From assembly GCA_050945795.1 (NCBI GenBank), contig JBMNTP010000001.1:124001-188000 (forward strand): a DNA stretch of 64,000 nt, read 5' to 3'. This document shows positions 58,666 through 64,000 of the stretch, piece by piece. The stretch's first letter is position 1. Every line of letters begins with the position of its first letter. The stretch is from JBMNTP01 sp050945795 (GTDB taxonomy: Bacteria; Bacillota; Clostridia; Christensenellales; MGBC116941). The translations under genes and the position numbers were made by a program. The notes below the pieces were generated by a model that was given only the letters and a program-made list of their open reading frames with translations, was not told the DNA's origin and made no database searches.

Positions 58666-59386
58666 GCATAGCCCTTACAATAAGCCGCTTAGCGTTACTA
58701 ACGCCGCCCGCCGCCTGACACGTTGTCAGCGTAAGCGCGGAGTAGTCGGTTTGCTTAACCGGCGACCAGTCGGTTTTATCAACTATATAAACTTTTTCAA
58801 CCTCATAAACGAAAACACCCTCGCTATTATACACATTTATGCGGCTGCCGGGGTCAAGTTCGTTTAATTTTCTAAAATAATCCGCCGGACCCGTTCTGTG
58901 CGCCGCTATGCAGGTATTGCCAACATACCCCGGCATAGGCGACGAGGGGTAATACGCCGCGCCTACTCGCATCTTTTTATACATGTCCGAGCTGCTTAAA
59001 GGCACAAAAACCGATACCTTAAGCTCTATGTCCGGTATCACCATAAGCGCGTCCGGATCTTCTTCCCCGTCAAACGAGGGGAGATTAAAGAGCGTTGTGG
59101 CATCGGTATCAGGAACATCTTCCCATTCTTCTAACAGTTCAGCCCCTTCATATAAAGGCAACTCCAGATCACGCGCGGCTACAAATTGCTCCGGCATTTG
59201 GTATTCCGCCTCAAATCTGTCGGTGGCGCTTTTCGCCGCCCGTTTTACGATACAGTCAAGCGCGGCGGCATAGCCCGCCATAACAAGCCCGGCTATTATA
59301 AGGAGAATCGCCGGCAACCTAATCCATTTTTTTCGCGCCCAGCCGCCGGACGCCGCTTTATTCCGGCTTAAATCAGCTTTGCCCAA
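58628..59386 (-). CDS. Sortase
   Basis: A 252-residue membrane-anchored transpeptidase. One N-terminal helix (IRLPAILLIIAGLVMAGYAA) precedes the sortase domain. The catalytic triad is visible: His in CIAAHRTG, Cys in LTLTTCQ and Arg in RLIVRAM. There is a long acidic insert around 85-115 (LLEEWEDVPDTDATT). TLTTC fits classes used for surface-protein or pilus attachment. No sorting-signal protein is evident in the window. Confidence 0.87.
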   Translation of the reverse strand: MGKADLSRNKAASGGWARKKWIRLPAILLIIAGLVMAGYAAALDCIVKRAAKSATDRFEAEYQMPEQFVAARDLELPLYEGAELLEEWEDVPDTDATTLFNLPSFDGEEDPDALMVIPDIELKVSVFVPLSSSDMYKKMRVGAAYYPSSPMPGYVGNTCIAAHRTGPADYFRKLNELDPGSRINVYNSEGVFVYEVEKVYIVDKTDWSPVKQTDYSALTLTTCQAAGGVSNAKRLIVRAMLIEVGYGDHDGA

Positions 59387-59502
59387 ACTAAGTTATCTCC
59401 AGTTCTAACGCGCTTATGCTATTACTCATATAACCGCCTTATTCGGTCAAGCGTTTAATAAATCCTGCTAAAAAACAAACCCCCGCGCTTTTTCTTTTTT
59501 TA

Positions 59503-59531
59503 TTGCAAAAATGTTTATAATAATATATTAT
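59503..59531 (+). promoter_or_regulatory. Promoter of the MarR-type gene
   Basis: TTGCAA (59503-59508), 17 bases, TATTAT (59526-59531) in an AT-rich region. Confidence 0.55.
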
Positions 59532-59608
59532 TTATACATCTTATTTATATAAATTTAACAATTATCTCATCGACGCCGCGCCGCGCCGGTGATTTAGGGG
59601 GAATGGTC

Positions 59609-60046
59609 TTGCTTTCATACCTTATGGAAAACATTTCTGAAAAGCTGATATTGCTGCCGCTTTTTTACCGTAAGCTCAACGCAGAAGCGGTAGCCGCAAG
59701 CGGCTTAGGCTCATCCCAGCTTCAGATACTCGTGCTTTTAAACCGCATGGGCAAGCTGCCGATGTATGAAATAGCCGACCGCATCTGCATATCAAAGCCT
59801 AACTTAACCCCGCTTATAGATAAGCTGTGCAAAGCCGGCTACGTCGATCGTACGCCGGGCGAGCTGGACAGGCGGGTAATTTTCGTTTCCATAACAGGTA
59901 AGGGAATGTCTTGCATATACGGCTACAAACAAGCCATGACAAACCTGCTGTCCTATCAACTAAACAAAATGCCTATTCAGGAACAACAAAAGCTTGATGA
60001 GGCGTTTGAAACCATAGTTTCGGCATTCCGCTCATTAAACGAATAA
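59609..60046 (+). CDS. MarR-family transcriptional regulator
   Basis: A roughly 145-residue winged-helix regulator. SSQLQILVLLNRMGKLPMYEIADRICISKPNLTPLIDKLCKAGYVDRTPGELDRRVIFVSITGKG (residues about 37-100, quoted as the whole motif region) contains the recognition helix and the DRR wing. GGGGG is one base from the ATG at 59603 and seven from the TTG at 59609, so TTG is the likely start. Effector and targets unknown. Confidence 0.85.
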   Translation: MLSYLMENISEKLILLPLFYRKLNAEAVAASGLGSSQLQILVLLNRMGKLPMYEIADRICISKPNLTPLIDKLCKAGYVDRTPGELDRRVIFVSITGKGMSCIYGYKQAMTNLLSYQLNKMPIQEQQKLDEAFETIVSAFRSLNE

Positions 60047-60087
60047 ACTACAGCCGATATCCTTATAAAACGGCGTTATTTGCTTGG

Positions 60088-61440
60088 CTATTTAAGCCTG
60101 CTTTCTATAAGCTTTGCGAGTTCCCACGCGCTTTTATCTATAAGTTGTTTGTCCGGCGCTTCAATCATAACCCTTATTACAGGCTCTGTGCCGCTCGGGC
60201 GTATAACCACCCTGCCGTTACCTTCAAACAGCTCCTCTATCTCTTTTATTCTTTTTTGTATAACCTCGTCATCTTGATATTTTTGTTTAGCCGAATTTGG
60301 CACCCTGGCGTTTATAAGTACCTGCGGATATATCTTTAGCTGCTTTGACATAACCGAAAGCTTTGTCTTCTTTTTCGCCATTACAGACAGCAGATGAACT
60401 CCGGTGAGTATACCGTCCCCAGTGGTATTTTTATCGAGGAATATAATATGGCCGCTTTGCTCCCCGCCAAGGTTGCAGCCGTCCTGTATCATACGCTCTA
60501 ATACATACCTGTCGCCTACCTGCGTCTGTATAACATTTATGCCCGCCTTTTCCATGCATTTAATAAGGCCGAGGTTGCTCATTATAGTCGCTACCAGTGT
60601 GTTATTCTTAAGCTGGTTGTTTTCTTTCATATCAAGCGCGCATATAGCCATTATCTTGTCGCCGTCAACTATCATGCCGTGCTCATCGACGGCTATCAGC
60701 CGGTCGGCGTCTCCGTCAAACGCCAGCCCTACGTCGGCTCCAAGCTCTGTAACGAGCTGCTGTAACCGCTGTGGCGACGTTGAGCCGCAGTTGTCGTTTA
60801 TGTTTTTGCCGTCAGGATTGTTGTATATGGGATAAATAGTCGCACCTAGCCTCGCGAAAACATCCTCCGCAACATTGCTCGCCGCTCCATTCGCGCAATC
60901 TAGCACCACCTTCATGCCGCCTAGATGCGTTTCTGTGGTGCCGCAGAGGAAATCGACGTATTCGCGCGAAGCGTTTTTAATCCTTACCCGCCGCCCCACT
61001 CCTTCGCCGGACGGCAGCTTAACACCGCACTCATCTAGCCCTTTTTCTATAACCTCTTCGATATAGTCCTCAATAGCATCGGCAAGTTTATGGCCAGACG
61101 TGTTGAACAGCTTTATGCCGTTGTATTCAACAGGATTATGCGAAGCCGATATAACTATGCCGGCATCCATGGAATAGTGCCTTGTAAGGTAGGCTATAGC
61201 AGGCGTCGGCAATACGCCGCAAACAACCGCCTCCCCCCCAACAGAGCAAACGCCGGCCACCAGCGCCGATTCGAGCATCTCGCCGCTTAGTCTGGTATCG
61301 CGGCCTATAAGTATCCTCGGACGCTTTATGGCGCTGGTAAGTGCGTATGTGCCGGCTTGACCCAGCTTAAAAACAATATCGCAAGACAGTTCGGTGTTGG
61401 CTATGCCTCTTACTCCGTCCGTGCCAAATAATTTTCCCAT
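60088..61440 (-). CDS. glmM: Phosphoglucosamine mutase
   Basis: A 450-residue GlmM converting glucosamine-6-phosphate to glucosamine-1-phosphate for cell-wall UDP-GlcNAc. GKLFGTDGVRGIAN opens it, the phosphoserine loop is VISASHNPVEYNG, the metal loop GDADRLI, and the phosphate-binding loop RPSGTEPVIRVM. The ATG at 61440 follows GGAGGT. Confidence 0.95.
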   Translation of the reverse strand: MGKLFGTDGVRGIANTELSCDIVFKLGQAGTYALTSAIKRPRILIGRDTRLSGEMLESALVAGVCSVGGEAVVCGVLPTPAIAYLTRHYSMDAGIVISASHNPVEYNGIKLFNTSGHKLADAIEDYIEEVIEKGLDECGVKLPSGEGVGRRVRIKNASREYVDFLCGTTETHLGGMKVVLDCANGAASNVAEDVFARLGATIYPIYNNPDGKNINDNCGSTSPQRLQQLVTELGADVGLAFDGDADRLIAVDEHGMIVDGDKIMAICALDMKENNQLKNNTLVATIMSNLGLIKCMEKAGINVIQTQVGDRYVLERMIQDGCNLGGEQSGHIIFLDKNTTGDGILTGVHLLSVMAKKKTKLSVMSKQLKIYPQVLINARVPNSAKQKYQDDEVIQKRIKEIEELFEGNGRVVIRPSGTEPVIRVMIEAPDKQLIDKSAWELAKLIESRLK

Positions 61441-61563
61441 CAATATCTTACCTCCAGTTCAGCATATCAATGCCGTTAGATTATATCATAATATCAGATT
61501 GATTAAAACATACCTCTCTAGCCATGTTGCGGCATTATTTTATGCACTTTTTGACCATCGCTG

Positions 61564-61572
61564 TGGTATACT
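61564..61572 (+). promoter_or_regulatory. Extended -10 promoter of trxB
   Basis: TGGTATACT is a TGn-extended -10 box 25 bases before the start codon; the -35 region is weak. Confidence 0.5.
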
Positions 61573-61596
61573 TATAGAAAAAAGGAAAAAGCAAAC

Positions 61597-62517
61597 ATGT
61601 ACGACTCAATAATTATTGGCGCAGGCCCCGCCGGGGTTACCGCCGCTATATATCTAAAGCGGGCCGGCTTAAACGCGCTTATCATTGAAGCTACCTTCCC
61701 GGGCGGGCAGACGGCGTCGGCGGCGCATATAGAAAACTATCCCGGATTTGTGCGCATAACAGGCGCGAAATTCGCAAACCAGCTCGGCGTTCATACCCGC
61801 AGCCTCGGCGTTGAAATGCTAAACGAGCAAGTTGAGCGCGTAGACTTTTCCGGCGAAATAAAAAGCGTTTTTACCAGCTCCGGCGAACATAAGGCGAAAA
61901 CCGTTATAGTGGCTACAGGGGCTAAAAGCCGGCTGCTCGGCGTTAAGGGAGAAGCAGAGCTTTCCGGCTCTGGGGTAAGCTACTGCGCCACCTGCGACGG
62001 CAACTTCTTTAAAGGCATGGACGTGGCGGTGGTAGGAGGCGGCAATACCGCGCTTGAAGACGCCATATACCTTTCAAACCTTTGCACCTCGGTAACGCTT
62101 ATACATCGCCGCGACCAGTTTCGCGCCGACCAGGCCGAAATAGATCGCGTGCGCGCCAAGAAAAATGTCAAAATGGAGCTGGATTCTACCGTCGATTCCA
62201 TAGACGGAGAGTTTGGCGTAGACTCGGTTACCATAAGAAACAAACATACCGACGCCGTTAAAACAATACCTGTGCAAGGCGTTTTTGTGGCGGTAGGGCA
62301 ACAGCCCGACACCTCGGCTTTTAAAGACTATTTAAATATAGACGCAGGCGGATACATAATTGCCGATGAAAAAACGCAAACCAATATCCCCGGCGTTTAC
62401 GCGGCGGGCGATGTAAGGGTTAAAGAGCTAAGGCAGATTGTGACCGCCGTTTCGGACGGGGCGCTTTCCGCCTATTATGTGGCAAAATATATAGACGCAC
62501 GTGCCGAAGCCCGCTAA
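61597..62517 (+). CDS. trxB: Thioredoxin reductase
   Basis: A 306-residue low-molecular-weight thioredoxin reductase. The FAD site is IIGAGPAGVTAAIY, the redox-active disulfide CATC near residue 128, the NADPH site VGGGNTALEDAIYL, and the FAD end motif YAAGDVRVKELRQIVTAVSDGA. It reduces thioredoxin or a similar thiol protein. It is divergent from glmM. Confidence 0.93.
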   Translation: MYDSIIIGAGPAGVTAAIYLKRAGLNALIIEATFPGGQTASAAHIENYPGFVRITGAKFANQLGVHTRSLGVEMLNEQVERVDFSGEIKSVFTSSGEHKAKTVIVATGAKSRLLGVKGEAELSGSGVSYCATCDGNFFKGMDVAVVGGGNTALEDAIYLSNLCTSVTLIHRRDQFRADQAEIDRVRAKKNVKMELDSTVDSIDGEFGVDSVTIRNKHTDAVKTIPVQGVFVAVGQQPDTSAFKDYLNIDAGGYIIADEKTQTNIPGVYAAGDVRVKELRQIVTAVSDGALSAYYVAKYIDARAEAR

Positions 62518-62552
62518 AACCATTATAATCGGCACAAAACGGAGCTAAAAGC

Positions 62553-64000
62553 ATGTATAATTTACTCGCCGTTTTATATGCGGCGCTGTTTTTTGCATCA
62601 GGACAAGTCGTTTCCCGGCATGTGTTCCACGCCTCCTCTCCGGCTATCCGGCTGTGGCTTGGTGGAGCCGCGGGGCTGCTTATGCTTATATGGCTGCCCG
62701 CACTCTTTTCCTTCCTTCTCGGCTTTACCCTTTTAGCGCAGCTTATTGCCGCCGCCGTTGCGGCGGCGCTTTTGGCAATTTTATATCCTAAAACTGGATT
62801 CCATCTTTCACTTGATTTTAAACGCCTTAAACTTCCGCTTATATTATGCGCGCTGCTAACCGCCTTTTGCGCCTTCCTCCTCCATACCCACACGCTGCTG
62901 GAGCGGGGCGGTGCTTTATACTGCGGGCAAAGCACTTATGGAGATATGCCGCTGCACCTCGGCTTTATAACCAGCATAAGCACGCAGGGCTTTTTCCCTC
63001 CTGTATATTCGATACTTCCCGGCACTGCTGTCGGCTATCCCTTCCTTTCCGATTCGGTATCCTCAACATTTTTAACGCTCGGCGCCACGCTTAAAACAGC
63101 ATACATATTGCCAATGATCTGGGCGCTCTTTGTAGTATTCGCCGGCGCTTGGGCGATGCTTTCTGCTTGGCTTAAAAACCGCCGCGCCACCATTATAGCG
63201 TATGTACTTTTTTTCCTTGGCTCCGGCTTTGGCTTTATATATTTTTTAGACGGCGCACGGCTCGACCCCAATATATTCACCCGCATATTCACCGCGTTTT
63301 ATGAAATGCCGACAAATCTTGTGGGCGAAAACATAGTTTGGGTAAATGTCATAAACGACATGCTGGTACCGCAGCGCGCTACGCTTTTTGGCTGGGCAAT
63401 GCTTTTTCCCTGCCTGTATCTCCTATATAAATCGGCGTTTGAGGGGCAAAATCATTTTATACAATTATCTGTTTTCGCCGGCCTTATGCCGCTTATACAT
63501 ACCCACTCCTTCCTCGCCCTCGCTATTATTTCAGCGGCATGGTGCGTTGTTTATTTTATAAGAAAAGGCTGGCGGGATACATTGTCTGCGTGGCTGCCAT
63601 ACCTCGTTATAGTTCTTATACTCGCTTTGCCGCAGCTTATAGCCTTTACGTTTAAACAATCATCGGCGGAAGGATTTATTAGGCCGCATTTTAATTGGAT
63701 AAACGAGAAAGACCCGTGGCTTTGGTTTTACATAAAAAACATAGGCATACCGTTTATACTGCTGCTGCCGGCGCTGGTTTTTGCCAACCGGAGGGACAGA
63801 CGGGTGTATACCGGCGCAGCACTTATATGGCTGATATGCGAATTTGTAGTTTTCCAGCCCAATCTTTACGACAACAATAAGCTGCTGCTTATATGGCACT
63901 TTTTCACCTGCGGCATAGTAGGCAAGCTGCTCGCTAAGCTGTATCGGCGCATGGCGGGCATACGGGGGCGCGGCATATTGGCGGCGACGGTGATGTTTTT
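62553..64000 (+). CDS. Large multi-pass membrane protein (partial, cut at right edge)
   Basis: An open frame of at least 482 codons, beginning MYNLLAVLYAALFFASG behind GGAG and running off the window. At least nine hydrophobic segments are visible, with outside loops such as GQSTYGDMPLHLGFITSIS and TNLVGENIVWVNVINDMLVPQR. The pattern (helices with conserved Asp and His in the first large loop) resembles GT-C glycosyltransferase-like membrane proteins of polysaccharide or lipid-linked sugar metabolism, but I cannot name the family. It starts 35 bases after trxB. Confidence 0.65.
   Translation, partial: MYNLLAVLYAALFFASGQVVSRHVFHASSPAIRLWLGGAAGLLMLIWLPALFSFLLGFTLLAQLIAAAVAAALLAILYPKTGFHLSLDFKRLKLPLILCALLTAFCAFLLHTHTLLERGGALYCGQSTYGDMPLHLGFITSISTQGFFPPVYSILPGTAVGYPFLSDSVSSTFLTLGATLKTAYILPMIWALFVVFAGAWAMLSAWLKNRRATIIAYVLFFLGSGFGFIYFLDGARLDPNIFTRIFTAFYEMPTNLVGENIVWVNVINDMLVPQRATLFGWAMLFPCLYLLYKSAFEGQNHFIQLSVFAGLMPLIHTHSFLALAIISAAWCVVYFIRKGWRDTLSAWLPYLVIVLILALPQLIAFTFKQSSAEGFIRPHFNWINEKDPWLWFYIKNIGIPFILLLPALVFANRRDRRVYTGAALIWLICEFVVFQPNLYDNNKLLLIWHFFTCGIVGKLLAKLYRRMAGIRGRGILAATVMF

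Overview
This window reads as part of the chromosome of an anaerobic, endospore-forming member of the Clostridia (Bacillota). Evidence for this includes small CotF-type spore coat proteins, a BclA-like collagen protein, a Spo0E-like peptide, the CdaA-YbbR pair, GlmM, FloA/NfeD, a VorDABC-type 2-oxoacid:ferredoxin oxidoreductase, electron-bifurcating flavoproteins and no respiratory membrane complexes. Base composition looks close to balanced. I saw no rRNA, tRNA, CRISPR array, transposase or phage gene. Both edges cut genes: a LivH-type permease on the left and a large membrane protein on the right.

Left part (1-9.7 kb). A leftward operon runs from a strong promoter at 6211-6239. Its genes encode a zinc alcohol dehydrogenase, HMG-CoA lyase, a class-I-like HMG-CoA reductase, a sugar-isomerase-fold protein and a branched-chain-amino-acid-type ABC binding protein and permease. 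I read it as uptake and breakdown of mevalonate or a related branched acid. To its right, on the + strand, lie a 31-residue membrane peptide, an OFA-family antiporter and a transaldolase-family protein. A three-copy 96-bp tandem repeat follows.

Central redox block (9.7-28.2 kb). A leftward operon fumC-hdrB-hdrC-hdrA-flxD-flxC-flxB-flxA-frdB-frdA looks like a soluble complex joining NADH, a heterodisulfide-reductase-type bifurcating module and a fumarate-reductase-type pair. Next come an acyl-CoA dehydrogenase with EtfBA, a SucD-type succinate semialdehyde dehydrogenase and, divergently, a Cat1-type succinyl-CoA transferase. Together they suggest malate/fumarate to succinate to succinyl-CoA to succinate semialdehyde, with a butyryl-CoA-type end step. 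Two DcuR/CitB-type response regulators with damaged receiver sites and no kinase follow.

Surface, spore and housekeeping genes (28.2-37.3 kb). These are a predicted beta-propeller protein, a BclA-like protein and a companion domain, an operon recX-birA-P1 peptidase-nnrDE-zinc ribbon, and two coat proteins.

Sugar operon (37.3-46.3 kb). A leftward operon carries a ChvE/XylF-type binding protein, ATPase, permease, SMP-30 lactonase, SDR dehydrogenase, aldose 1-epimerase, IclR regulator, cupin and an enolase-superfamily dehydratase. This is the set expected for non-phosphorylating aldose oxidation.

Right part (46.6-64 kb). This holds envelope proteins (PG-binding protein, SanA-like, DUF4349 lipoprotein), a flotillin/NfeD cluster, VorDABC with a divergent P-loop ATPase, CdaA-YbbR, a Spo0E-like peptide, DUF3006 overlapping a sortase tail to tail, a MarR regulator, GlmM, TrxB and the cut membrane protein. 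All assignments come from reading translated sequence and motifs; no database search was run.
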